Below are positions 1-6,538 of a DNA stretch of 8,205 bases, one piece after another; position 1 is the first letter of the stretch, and every line of letters begins with the position of its first letter. Under the pieces are notes generated by a model, which was given only the letters and a program-made list of their open reading frames with translations, did no database searches and had not been told where the DNA came from. A program made the translations under genes and the position numbers. Origin of the DNA: JBDHZU01 sp039812085 (GTDB lineage: Bacteria > Actinomycetota > Actinomycetes > S36-B12 > UBA10799); the NCBI GenBank assembly GCA_039812085.1, contig JBDHZU010000091.1:1-8205 (forward strand). The letters are read 5' to 3'.

Positions 1-1483
1 GCTTGGTGACACCTTCCAGTTGATCGTCTACCAAGAGCAAGTCATGGCGATTGCACAGAAACTGGCCGGGTACAGCCTGGGCAAAGCCGATCTGTTGCGT
101 CGAGCCATGGGTAAGAAGAAAAAGGAAATCCTGGACAAGGAGTTCGAGCCGTTCCGCGATGGCATGCTCGCCAACGGCTATTCCGACGCCGCGATTACCG
201 CCTTGTGGGAAGTCCTCGTTCCATTCTCTGACTACGCCTTCAACAAAGCGCATACCGCCGGGTACGGACTGGTCTCCTACTGGACCGCCTATCTCAAGGC
301 GAATTACCCAGCCGAATACATGGCAGCGCTGCTGACCAGCGTCAAAGACGATAAAGACAAGAGCGCCATCTACCTGGCTGAAGCCCGCCACATGGGTATC
401 CAGGTGCTCCCACCGGATGTCAACGAATCAGACTTCAACTTCAGCGCGACCGGTGCAGACGTGCGGTTCGGTCTATCTGCGATCCGCAACGTAGGCGGAA
501 ACGTCGTCGAGGGCATCATCGCTGCCCGCCGTTCCCATGGTCGATTTACCGACTTCGCGGATTTCCTACAGAAGGTTGATGTCTCGGTCTGCAACAAACG
601 CGTCGTTGAATCGCTGATCAAAGCCGGAGCCTTCGATTCGCTCGGACACTCACGTCGTGGACTGATCGCTATCCACGTCGAAGCAGTCGATTCCGTGGTG
701 GAAACCAAGCGCAACGAATCCATCGGCCAATACGACTTGTTCGCTACCACCAGCGAAGACGAATCGGCCACCCCGCTGCTCGGTATCGATCTGACGAACT
801 TGCCCAGCGGCGAGTGGGAAAAGTCGATGCTGCTCAACTTCGAGCGACAAATGCTTGGTCTCTACGTTTCTGACCATCCCCTCAACGGCATGGAGCATGC
901 CTTGAGTAAGGCAGTTGACCAACAGATCTCCTGGCTGCACACCGACGACGCGACGGACGGGAAAGTCGTCACTATTGGTGGATTGGTGACCTCAGTGGTC
1001 CGCAAGGTGACCAAGAACGGGGACCCGTGGGCAATCGTTTCGATTGAAGACCTGGGTGCCTCCATCGATGTCATGGTCTTCCCGAAGGTCTACTCCTTAC
1101 TCGGCTCGTACTGCTCGCAGGACGCGATCCTCGCCATCAAGGGGCGAGTCGACAAGCGCGACGAGAACGAGATGAAGTTCATCGCGATGGATATCTCGAT
1201 GCCGGATCTTGCCGGTGCCAGCGAAGGCCCGGTCGTGGTGACGGTGGCTGCTAACCGAATCGTTGCTCCCGTCGTATCTCGGATGAAAGAAATCCTCCTG
1301 ACCCATCCGGGCACGACTGAGGTTCGCTTGCAGGTGAAGAACGGTTCCCGCACGACGGTGCTGCGTCTGGATGACGGTGCTCGAGTCAGTCCAGGTCCCG
1401 GGTTGTTCGCGGACCTCAAGGAATTGCTCGGAGCAAATTGCCTGACTGAAGGCGCGGGTAGTCGTTCCTCACAGGGAAGCTGA
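1..1483 (+). CDS. dnaE: DNA polymerase III alpha subunit, C-terminal part (5' end outside window)
   Basis: This is the catalytic subunit of the chromosomal replicase. Only the last 493 residues are here: the frame is open from base 2, and the first codons (LGDTFQ, then IVYQEQVM) are internal, so no start is expected. Visible in order are the end of the polymerase core (AGYSLGKADLLRRAMGKKK and FNKAHTAGYGLVSYWTAYLK), a helix-hairpin-helix region (about bases 480-640, GLSAIRNVGG to IKAGAFDSLG), a GQYDLF beta-clamp-binding motif at bases 725-742, and an OB-fold domain (about bases 959-1198, VVTIGGLVTSV to KGRVDKRDENEMKFIAMDI). The protein ends in a poorly conserved tail and TGA at 1481-1483. Domain order and length fit DnaE1-type enzymes of actinobacteria. 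I see no frameshift. The next gene starts three bases downstream, so the two may be co-transcribed. Identity is very secure from the motifs. Confidence 0.97.
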   Translation, partial: LGDTFQLIVYQEQVMAIAQKLAGYSLGKADLLRRAMGKKKKEILDKEFEPFRDGMLANGYSDAAITALWEVLVPFSDYAFNKAHTAGYGLVSYWTAYLKANYPAEYMAALLTSVKDDKDKSAIYLAEARHMGIQVLPPDVNESDFNFSATGADVRFGLSAIRNVGGNVVEGIIAARRSHGRFTDFADFLQKVDVSVCNKRVVESLIKAGAFDSLGHSRRGLIAIHVEAVDSVVETKRNESIGQYDLFATTSEDESATPLLGIDLTNLPSGEWEKSMLLNFERQMLGLYVSDHPLNGMEHALSKAVDQQISWLHTDDATDGKVVTIGGLVTSVVRKVTKNGDPWAIVSIEDLGASIDVMVFPKVYSLLGSYCSQDAILAIKGRVDKRDENEMKFIAMDISMPDLAGASEGPVVVTVAANRIVAPVVSRMKEILLTHPGTTEVRLQVKNGSRTTVLRLDDGARVSPGPGLFADLKELLGANCLTEGAGSRSSQGS

Positions 1484-1486
1484 CGC

Positions 1487-2089
1487 ATGTCCGCCGATCC
1501 CGAAGTGCCGGTACTGCACGATCTGACGATTGAGCCCGTTCCCCCTCGGTGGACCCGTGACGATTCCCAGGCGCTGGCATGGTTACTGCTTCTGTCGGCG
1601 CTCGTTGGAGTAATTGGTGGCGTGATCTGGGGACTTATCGCGCCACGTCCCGAACTTGTGGTCACCAAGGACGGCGTAGCTGCCAGCTTGTACAGCGAGG
1701 TATTTGCTGCCGCCGATCTCACTTTCATCATCATCATGGCGATTCTGGGTATTGCACTGACCCTGCTGGGCCTATGGCTTTTTCGGCGAGCAGCCCTTGG
1801 TATCACTGTGGGTCTGCTCCTGGGGGGTGTCGTCGGCTCGGCAGTTGCCCGACGAATAGGAGAGAGCATCGGGCCTCAGTTCGAGCTCGACGGGACGGTC
1901 CAGTCCGGTGGGCGAGCTGTTGGTGCCACTTTCGCGGGGCCGTTGTCTTTACACATGGGTTCTGCGTTGTTGGTGTGGTCATTCCTAGCCGCGATCATCG
2001 TCGCGTTCGAGATGTATCGCCGCGAACGTGCGACCGGGCGGGAAGAACAGCGTGTGAGACAGCAATCTGGCGAAGGCTCAGTGGCGTAA
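1487..2089 (+). CDS. DUF2567-like four-helix membrane protein
   Basis: This encodes a 200-residue protein of unknown function. Four hydrophobic segments are clear: about residues 28-52, 76-99, 102-122 and 157-177. They are preceded by a polar, Pro-rich N-terminus and followed by a charged tail (MYRRERATGREEQRVRQQ), which predicts both ends in the cytoplasm. The first helix ends in WGLIAP, and a GxxxGG-rich third helix (GLLLGGVVGSAVARRIG) packs Gly and Ala. This pattern resembles the actinobacterial DUF2567 family as I remember it, but I could not search for it. The ATG at 1487 lies three bases after the dnaE stop, with a GGGAAG ribosome-binding site at 1473-1478, so translation probably follows dnaE. 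No catalytic motif is visible, and a transport or enzymatic role cannot be claimed. The gene itself is secure; the family name is moderately so. Confidence 0.88.
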   Translation: MSADPEVPVLHDLTIEPVPPRWTRDDSQALAWLLLLSALVGVIGGVIWGLIAPRPELVVTKDGVAASLYSEVFAAADLTFIIIMAILGIALTLLGLWLFRRAALGITVGLLLGGVVGSAVARRIGESIGPQFELDGTVQSGGRAVGATFAGPLSLHMGSALLVWSFLAAIIVAFEMYRRERATGREEQRVRQQSGEGSVA

Positions 2090-2092
2090 CCC

Positions 2093-2605
2093 TCAGAGGT
2101 ATCGAACGATCGGGGCCGTACGGGCACCGGTCACGTTCACCAGATCCTGACTGGACAACTCGATCGCATAGCCAGGGCGTCCAGCAGCGACGAACACCGT
2201 CTGATGGTCGAAGACGCTGATGTCGATGAGCACATCGGTTTCTTCGGGCAGTGCCAGCACGCTGCGGGAGTCATCCTTTTCCCCGGTGAATTTGGCTGCA
2301 CGTTTATCGCTGGCGAACTCCGCGTGATCGCGACCCACACTGGCCGCCACCACAGCCAGATCGAGCACCGTCGTGGCTGGTATAGCGACCACCACGTTCT
2401 CCGCATGGGTCAGCTTCACCACCCACATATCGAAGAACCGATGGGGGTCAACTCCCAGGATGGCGGCAGCGTCGCGGGCATAGGTCGGACTGTGCAGGTC
2501 GTCGACGGGGGAACTGCTGCTTTCGAACTGATGAACAGCAAAAGGGATATTCAACTGCGCCAAGTGCTGGGTGGCAGCAGTTTCCAACGCGCCCTTCTTC
2601 GCCAT
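2093..2605 (-). CDS. YbaK/EbsC-family protein (aminoacyl-tRNA deacylase fold) with degenerate active site
   Basis: This is a 170-residue protein of the YbaK/ProX superfamily, whose active members hydrolyse mischarged aminoacyl-tRNA such as Cys-tRNA(Pro). The fold markers are present: an N-terminal helix then IPFAVHQFE (20-28), YARDAAAILG (42-51), VVVAIPATTVLDLAVVAASVG (71-91), FTG (106-108), VLID (125-128), and VAAGRPGYAIELSSQDL (139-155). However, positions that I recall as essential in E. coli YbaK differ: Tyr20 is F27, Lys46 is D59 (in RFFDMWVVK), and Asp136 is A147. The GGISPLG loop becomes DSRSVLA in a gap-free alignment (residues 112-118). The protein may therefore bind tRNA or an amino acid without classic deacylation, or use other chemistry. 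The ATG at 2605 has no Shine-Dalgarno but a -10-like hexamer six bases upstream. It is divergent from hisD and converges on the membrane protein gene with a 3-bp gap. Family membership is secure; function is not. Confidence 0.9.
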   Translation of the reverse strand: MAKKGALETAATQHLAQLNIPFAVHQFESSSSPVDDLHSPTYARDAAAILGVDPHRFFDMWVVKLTHAENVVVAIPATTVLDLAVVAASVGRDHAEFASDKRAAKFTGEKDDSRSVLALPEETDVLIDISVFDHQTVFVAAGRPGYAIELSSQDLVNVTGARTAPIVRYL

Positions 2606-2611
2606 AGGTGC

Positions 2612-2617
2612 ACGTTA
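2612..2617 (-). promoter_or_regulatory. Candidate -10 element of a leaderless ybaK-family transcript
   Basis: Read on the minus strand, TAACGT (fits TANNNT) is followed by six bases (GCACCT) and then the ATG of the YbaK-family gene. That spacing would place transcription initiation at the start codon. No purine-rich Shine-Dalgarno is visible upstream of the ATG, which agrees with leaderless translation, common in actinobacteria. I see no convincing -35 element 16-19 bases upstream. The assignment is inferred from spacing alone. Confidence 0.4.
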
Positions 2618-2647
2618 TCGACCATCCATGCTCACAGCGGGTCGGCG

Positions 2648-2653
2648 TACCAT
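2648..2653 (+). promoter_or_regulatory. Candidate -10 element of a leaderless hisD (his operon) transcript
   Basis: TACCAT (fits TANNNT) is followed by six bases (GAATAG) and then the GTG start of hisD at 2660. This spacing suggests that the his operon mRNA begins at or next to the start codon. No ribosome-binding site precedes the GTG at normal distance, and no good -35 hexamer is visible. If correct, the operon has no 5' leader, so neither a T-box nor a His-codon attenuator could act on it. Control would have to be by a DNA-binding protein or by enzyme feedback. Confidence 0.42.
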
Positions 2654-2659
2654 GAATAG

Positions 2660-3949
2660 GTGATTCGAACCCTCGATGTGCGCGCTGAGACTGGCGATAT
2701 GCGTGGTGTCATGCCTCGCGCACAAGCCGATGTCGCGGACGCGACCGACGATGTGCGCCCCATCGTCGATGACGTCATCAGCCGAGGGGCACAAGCAGTT
2801 CTGGATCACACCGAACGTTTGGACCGGGTTCGTCCCCAACAATTGCGGGTACCAGCGGATGTCATGGCAGACGCTTTGGAGCAGCTAGACCCGGCAGTTT
2901 TGGACGCCCTTACCGAAGCCATCGAGCGCGTTCGCCGGGTCCACTCTGATGAGGTTCCGGCTGATGTCACCACCGATGTTGCACCTGGCGCCAGTGTCAC
3001 TTTGCGTTGGGTGCCGGTGGATCGGGTTGGGCTTTATGTTCCGGGCGGAAACGCGGTGTACCCATCCAGCGTCGTGATGAATGTGGTCCCTGCGCAGTTG
3101 GCCGGGGTGGGTTCGATCGCGATTGCCTCGCCGCCGCAAGCAGAGTTTGGTGGATGGCCACATCCGACGATCCTGGCGGCAGCCCAACTTCTTGGCGTTG
3201 ACGAGGTATACGCCGCCGGTGGCGCACAAGCCATCGCCTGGTTTGCCTACGGGGATGATCCGGTCTCACTGATTACCGGTCCCGGTAACCGATGGGTGAC
3301 GGCAGCCAAACGACTCGTGCGCGGTGTGGTGGGTATCGACTCTGAGGCTGGTCCGACCGAGATCATGGTGCTGGCCGACGATTCTGCCAACCCGGCCTAT
3401 GTGGCAGCGGATCTGATCTCGCAGGCAGAGCACGATGTTGTGGCTGCTGCTGTGCTGGTGACCAATAGCGAACAACTTGCCGCAGATGTGACCGAACAAC
3501 TCACCGAGCAGGTGGCGATCACCAAACACAGCGACCGCATCATTACTGCACTAGGCGGATCTCAGAGCGCCATCATGTTGGTGCGTGACCTCGACCAGGC
3601 AGTTGAGGTGGCCAATGTCTACGCCGCTGAACACCTAGAAATTCAGACTCGAGACGCCGCCGAAGTTGCGGGTCGGATCCGGAATGCCGGAGCGGTATTC
3701 ATCGGAGATCATTCACCAGTGTCGTTGGGGGACTACTGCGCTGGTTCTAACCATGTGCTGCCCACGGGTGGATGTGCCTGCTTCTCCTCCGGGCTGTCTG
3801 TGACGAGCTTCCTGCGGACGATGCACGTCGTGGACTACTCGGCCGATGCCTTAACCCAAGTTGCGGACCAGGTCCAAGTGCTTGCGAATGCCGAGGATCT
3901 CCCTGCGCACGGGGCTGCGGTCTCTATTCGTGTGACGGACCAACGGTGA
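2660..3949 (+). CDS. hisD: Histidinol dehydrogenase
   Basis: This zinc enzyme oxidises L-histidinol to L-histidine in two NAD-dependent steps, the last reactions of the pathway. The 429-residue length is normal. Recognisable blocks are MPRAQADV (18-25), GLYVPGGNAVYPSSVVMN (124-141), AAGGAQAIA (185-193), ITGPGNRWV (205-213), IDSEAGPTEIMVLAD (226-240) and GDYCAGSNHVLPTGG (357-371). Zinc ligands by family comparison are Q255, H258, D358 and H417; the catalytic pair is E324-H325. All are present, so the enzyme should be active. The GTG at 2660 is chosen because the product then begins MIRTLDVRAE, as HisD proteins usually do, and an upstream ATG at 2652 runs straight into a stop. There is no Shine-Dalgarno, and a -10-like hexamer lies six bases upstream, so the message may be leaderless. 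The last bases overlap the hisC start (GTGA). It is the first gene of the his block. Confidence 0.98.
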   Translation: MIRTLDVRAETGDMRGVMPRAQADVADATDDVRPIVDDVISRGAQAVLDHTERLDRVRPQQLRVPADVMADALEQLDPAVLDALTEAIERVRRVHSDEVPADVTTDVAPGASVTLRWVPVDRVGLYVPGGNAVYPSSVVMNVVPAQLAGVGSIAIASPPQAEFGGWPHPTILAAAQLLGVDEVYAAGGAQAIAWFAYGDDPVSLITGPGNRWVTAAKRLVRGVVGIDSEAGPTEIMVLADDSANPAYVAADLISQAEHDVVAAAVLVTNSEQLAADVTEQLTEQVAITKHSDRIITALGGSQSAIMLVRDLDQAVEVANVYAAEHLEIQTRDAAEVAGRIRNAGAVFIGDHSPVSLGDYCAGSNHVLPTGGCACFSSGLSVTSFLRTMHVVDYSADALTQVADQVQVLANAEDLPAHGAAVSIRVTDQR

Positions 3950-5058
3950 GCCCGGCGATCAACGCCGACGACCTTCCCATCCGCGAGGATCTTCGTGGAG
4001 TGAAGGCATATGGCGCGCCCCAGTTGGACGTGGATATTCGGTTGAACACCAACGAAAATCCGCATCCGCCGCCCTTGGATGTTCTGGAATCAATCTCGCG
4101 GGCAGTCAATGAAGCGGCTGCTGGATTGCAGCGCTACCCCGACCGGGATGCGATTGCTTTGCGTCAGGCACTAGCGGGTTATCTGTCAGACACCACCGGG
4201 GAATCGATCACCGTCGATCAGGTGTGGGCAGCAAACGGTAGTAACGAGACGTTGAGTCAACTGATCTCTGCCTTTGCCGGTCCTGGGCGACGAGTGCTCG
4301 GTTTTGAACCCAGTTACTCCATGCACTCCATCATTGCCCGAGGTACCGGTAGTGAGTACATCGCGCAACATCGTGCAGATGACTTCAGCCTGAGCGTCGA
4401 ACAGGTGGTCTCAGCCATCGAGGAACATGACCCGCACGTCGTGATGCTGTGTTCCCCAAATAATCCGACGGGGACCGCGATGGATCCCGAGTTAGTGATC
4501 GCGGCCTACGACGCTGTTGCGCAACGCACGCATGGGGTGGTCATCGTTGACGAGGCATATGCCGAGTTCAGCCATAACCCCAGTCTGATTCCGTTGCTGA
4601 AGGATCGTCCACGACTGGTTGTCACCCGCACGATGAGCAAAGCTTTCGCCTTTGCGGGGGCACGAGTTGGTTACTTCGCTGCTGATCCAGCCGTGGTCGA
4701 AGCCGTGCTACGAGTTCGTTTGCCGTACCACCTGTCCGCGTTGACTCAAGCTGCCGCGACCGCGGCGATTGGTCATGCCAAAGAACTTCAGGCGGGCGTG
4801 GAGGAACTGAAGCGCCAACGCGACCGAATCGTTGCTCAACTGCGGGAATGGGATGTGCCTGTTGCCGACAGCGATGCGAATTTTGTGCTGTTCGGCGGAT
4901 TGGCTGATTCGCACCAGACCTGGCAAGAGCTGCTGGACGCTGGGATCCTGATTCGTGATGTCGGTATCCCCGGGTGGCTGCGCGTCACTGCTGGCACGGA
5001 GAATGAGACAACGGCCTTTCTCAACGCGTTCGAACAGATCATCACCGCCAACCGGTGA
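3946..5058 (+). CDS. hisC: Histidinol-phosphate aminotransferase
   Basis: This is a PLP-dependent, fold-type I aminotransferase that converts imidazole acetol phosphate and glutamate to L-histidinol phosphate and 2-oxoglutarate. The start is the GTG at 3946, which overlaps the hisD stop (GTGA) and gives a 370-residue product beginning MSPAINADDLPIREDLRGVK. The frame is open much further upstream, but that extension lies inside hisD and lacks family similarity. Conserved features are LNTNENPHPPP (33-43), ANGSNE (96-101), SPNNPTG (170-176), VDEAYAEF (201-208) and the PLP-lysine motif SKAFAFAGARVGY with K232. Other cofactor and substrate residues are N173, D202, Y205 and R240, and R346 in GWLRVT, which binds the substrate carboxylate in the family. 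Nothing essential is missing. The overlap implies translational coupling to hisD. Actinobacterial HisC relatives can also accept aromatic keto acids; that cannot be judged here. Confidence 0.97.
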   Translation: MSPAINADDLPIREDLRGVKAYGAPQLDVDIRLNTNENPHPPPLDVLESISRAVNEAAAGLQRYPDRDAIALRQALAGYLSDTTGESITVDQVWAANGSNETLSQLISAFAGPGRRVLGFEPSYSMHSIIARGTGSEYIAQHRADDFSLSVEQVVSAIEEHDPHVVMLCSPNNPTGTAMDPELVIAAYDAVAQRTHGVVIVDEAYAEFSHNPSLIPLLKDRPRLVVTRTMSKAFAFAGARVGYFAADPAVVEAVLRVRLPYHLSALTQAAATAAIGHAKELQAGVEELKRQRDRIVAQLREWDVPVADSDANFVLFGGLADSHQTWQELLDAGILIRDVGIPGWLRVTAGTENETTAFLNAFEQIITANR

Positions 5059-5094
5059 CATCATCGAGGGCGAACCCACGAACCGCACGACTTC

Positions 5095-5099
5095 AGGAG
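5095..5099 (+). promoter_or_regulatory. Strong ribosome-binding site that fixes the hisB start
   Basis: AGGAG is followed by five bases (TTCAC) and the ATG at 5105. This is the best Shine-Dalgarno sequence in the window. It decides the hisB start, because the reading frame stays open some 150 bases further upstream into hisC. It sits in a 46-bp hisC-hisB gap that otherwise shows no promoter or hairpin that I can defend. Confidence 0.8.
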
Positions 5100-5104
5100 T
5101 TCAC

Positions 5105-5698
5105 ATGAGCCGCACCGCACGGGTGGAGCGCACCACGAAGGAAAGCTCCGTCTTGATCGAGCTAGAACTCGACGGCACCGGTCAGACCGAGGTTGATACC
5201 GGCGTTCCGTTCTTCGATCACATGCTGAGCCAGCTCGGCAAGCATGGTGGCTTCGATATGCGTGTGTTGACCAAGGGCGATCTCGAGGTGGATTCCCACC
5301 ACACGGTGGAAGACACAGCGATTGCGTGGGGTGCAGCCCTGAAAGAGGCGCTAGGAGATAAGGGCGGCATTCGTCGCTTCGGCGATGCGGCAGTCCCGTT
5401 GGATGAGGCGTTGACCGAAGCGGTTGTGGATCTATCCGGTCGGCCCTACCTCGTCCACACTGAACCGGAATTGGTCGAACTCATTGGCTCCTACGACACC
5501 ACGCTGACCCGACACATCTGGGAATCGATCGTGGCAGCAGCGGAGATTTGTCTGCATGTGCGAGTGGTGTCCGGACGCAATGCGCACCACATCGTGGAGA
5601 GCCAGTTCAAAGCAGTCGCTCGCGCACTGCGTGATGCTGTTGCCATTGATCCACGGGTGACGGGTATCCCTTCCACCAAGGGTCGGTTGGGTCTGTAG
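5105..5698 (+). CDS. hisB: Imidazoleglycerol-phosphate dehydratase, monofunctional
   Basis: This enzyme dehydrates imidazole glycerol phosphate to imidazole acetol phosphate, the substrate of HisC, using a di-manganese centre. The 197-residue product begins MSRTARVERTTKESSVLIEL and covers only the dehydratase domain; the N-terminal phosphatase domain of enterobacterial HisB is absent. Two pseudo-repeat metal-binding motifs are intact: HHTVED at 65-70 and HHIVES at 161-166 followed by QFKA. FFDHMLSQLGKHGGFD (36-51) and the C-terminal PSTKGRLG (189-196) are also typical. Since the phosphatase domain is missing, histidinol phosphate must be dephosphorylated by a separate enzyme such as an inositol-monophosphatase-like HisN, not seen in this window. 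The stop TAG at 5696 shares its last base with the GTG of the small ORF that follows, so the two are probably translationally coupled. Confidence 0.98.
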   Translation: MSRTARVERTTKESSVLIELELDGTGQTEVDTGVPFFDHMLSQLGKHGGFDMRVLTKGDLEVDSHHTVEDTAIAWGAALKEALGDKGGIRRFGDAAVPLDEALTEAVVDLSGRPYLVHTEPELVELIGSYDTTLTRHIWESIVAAAEICLHVRVVSGRNAHHIVESQFKAVARALRDAVAIDPRVTGIPSTKGRLGL

Positions 5699-5853
5699 TG
5701 GCGAGCTGGTGGCCGATGCTGATGCTCGCACTGTGCGGGTTTCTGATCGGCGGGTCGTTCTCGTGGTTCAAACAGGGCCACAAAGCGGGCGGTTTCGTGC
5801 TCGCGGTTGCCGCCGCCTTAAGTGCTGCAGCAGCCATCGTGTGGTGGGACTAG
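5698..5853 (+). CDS. Small two-helix membrane protein inside the his operon
   Basis: This is a 51-residue protein of unknown function. It starts at the GTG at 5698, which overlaps the hisB stop (TAGTG), and stops at TAG 5851-5853, fifteen bases before hisH. The translation has two hydrophobic segments, about residues 4-24 (WWPMLMLALCGFLIGGSFSWF) and 32-50 (rich in Ala and Val, ending IVWW). A short basic turn, KQGHKAG (25-31), joins them, so it should form a helical hairpin with the positive loop probably in the cytoplasm. Evidence that it is real: an uninterrupted frame filling the hisB-hisH gap, coupled start and stop, clear membrane topology and Trp residues at the helix ends. From memory, other actinobacteria (Streptomyces, Corynebacterium) also have small or membrane ORFs in this slot, dispensable or of unknown role. 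Internal ATGs at 5716 and 5722 are possible alternative starts but would shorten the first helix. Confidence 0.8.
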   Translation: MASWWPMLMLALCGFLIGGSFSWFKQGHKAGGFVLAVAAALSAAAAIVWWD

Positions 5854-5868
5854 CCGGATGGAACAGGT

Positions 5869-6516
5869 ATGACCAACGTTGTCGTCTTGGACTACGGTTC
5901 CGGGAACCTTCGTTCGGCACATCGAGCGCTGGAAGCCACCGGCGCGACGGTCACGGTGACTGCTGATCCGCAAGCAGCGCTGGATGCTGATGGGCTTGTC
6001 GTCCCCGGAGTCGGGGCATTCGCTGCATGCATGCAGGGTCTACTCGCCGTTGATGGCGACACCCTGATTGATCGTCGCCTTGCTGGTGGCCGCCCAGTAT
6101 TGGGAATCTGTGTCGGAATGCAGATCCTGTTTAGCCGGGGTGTCGAACACGGTGAGAACACTGCTGGTTGCGATCAATGGCCAGGAGAAGTCACGGCACT
6201 GCCTGCTCGAGTCGTGCCGCATATGGGCTGGAACACCGTTGAGGTCGGTTCGCCCGACAGCGTGCTCTTCCGGGGGATCGAGAATGAACGCTTCTACTTC
6301 GTGCACTCCTACGCTGCGCAACAGTGGGAACTGGACACTTCATCGTCGGCAACAGCCGACCCCATCGTGACGTGGTCGCAGTACGGCGGACCGTTCATCG
6401 CAGCAGTCGAGAATGGGGCGTTATCCGCCACTCAGTTCCATCCAGAAAAGTCCGGAGAAGCCGGACTGCAGCTCCTGCGTAACTGGGTGGATTCGTTGGG
6501 TGTGAATGGTTCTTAA
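5869..6516 (+). CDS. hisH: Imidazole glycerol phosphate synthase, glutamine amidotransferase subunit
   Basis: This class I glutaminase releases ammonia from glutamine and channels it to HisF, with which it forms IGP synthase. The 215-residue length is typical. Motifs are VVVLDYGSGNLRS at the N-terminus, the oxyanion-strand region PGVGAF (46-51), the nucleophile elbow PVLGICVGMQ with C81, MGWN (119-122), FYFVHSY (142-148), and ATQFHPEKSG with H191 and E193. The Cys-His-Glu triad is complete. The ATG at 5869 is preceded by GGA at 5860-5862 as a modest ribosome-binding site and lies 15 bases after the small membrane ORF. The 22-base gap to hisA includes a -10-like hexamer. HisF lies one gene further on, so the two subunits are made from the same transcript with hisA between them. 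Confidence 0.98.
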   Translation: MTNVVVLDYGSGNLRSAHRALEATGATVTVTADPQAALDADGLVVPGVGAFAACMQGLLAVDGDTLIDRRLAGGRPVLGICVGMQILFSRGVEHGENTAGCDQWPGEVTALPARVVPHMGWNTVEVGSPDSVLFRGIENERFYFVHSYAAQQWELDTSSSATADPIVTWSQYGGPFIAAVENGALSATQFHPEKSGEAGLQLLRNWVDSLGVNGS

Positions 6517-6526
6517 GACAGACGAC

Positions 6527-6532
6527 TATCCT
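6527..6532 (+). promoter_or_regulatory. Candidate -10 element just upstream of hisA
   Basis: TATCCT (TANNNT) is followed by exactly six bases (GGTTGG) and the GTG at 6539 that I take as the hisA start. No Shine-Dalgarno precedes this GTG. The arrangement matches that seen before hisD and the ybaK-family gene, so hisA and hisF may have an extra leaderless transcript. No convincing -35 is visible (the best is a weak TGTGAA with a 20-base spacer). It may be chance, since TANNNT is a loose pattern. Confidence 0.33.
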
Positions 6533-6538
6533 GGTTGG

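Noticed and set aside
1090..1869. 259-codon minus-strand open frame across dnaE and the membrane protein gene
   Set aside because: It is a Ser/Arg/Thr/Pro-rich translation typical of antisense shadows, opposite two well-supported genes.
2204..2659. Long plus-strand open frame (151 codons) opposite the ybaK-family gene
   Set aside because: It is the shadow of a recognisable YbaK-fold protein on the minus strand and shows no motifs of its own.
2606..2659. T-box riboswitch or His-codon attenuator before hisD
   Set aside because: Only 54 bp are available, with no specifier-like stem, T-box sequence, leader ORF or terminator hairpin.
3772..3945. Upstream extension of the hisC reading frame giving a 428-residue product
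   Set aside because: This part lies inside hisD, has a Cys-rich composition unlike HisC, and the GTG at 3946 in the GTGA overlap gives the expected length and N-terminus.
4955..5104. Upstream extension of the hisB frame
   Set aside because: It overlaps hisC, lacks family similarity, and the AGGAG at 5095-5099 points to the ATG at 5105.
5818..5820. TTA codon in the small membrane ORF as a bldA-type control point
   Set aside because: TTA is also used in ordinary genes of the window (for example dnaE, hisA and hisF), so it is not a rare regulatory codon in this genome.
5859..5872. Tiny ORF (ATG GAA CAG GTA TGA) overlapping the hisH start
   Set aside because: It has four codons without regulatory features, and GGA then serves better as the hisH ribosome-binding site.
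6023..6036. Perfect 14-bp palindrome CTGCATGCATGCAG inside hisH
   Set aside because: It encodes the AACMQ part of the PGVGAFAACMQGL block, which is constrained by HisH function, and has no associated promoter or gap. Most likely chance.
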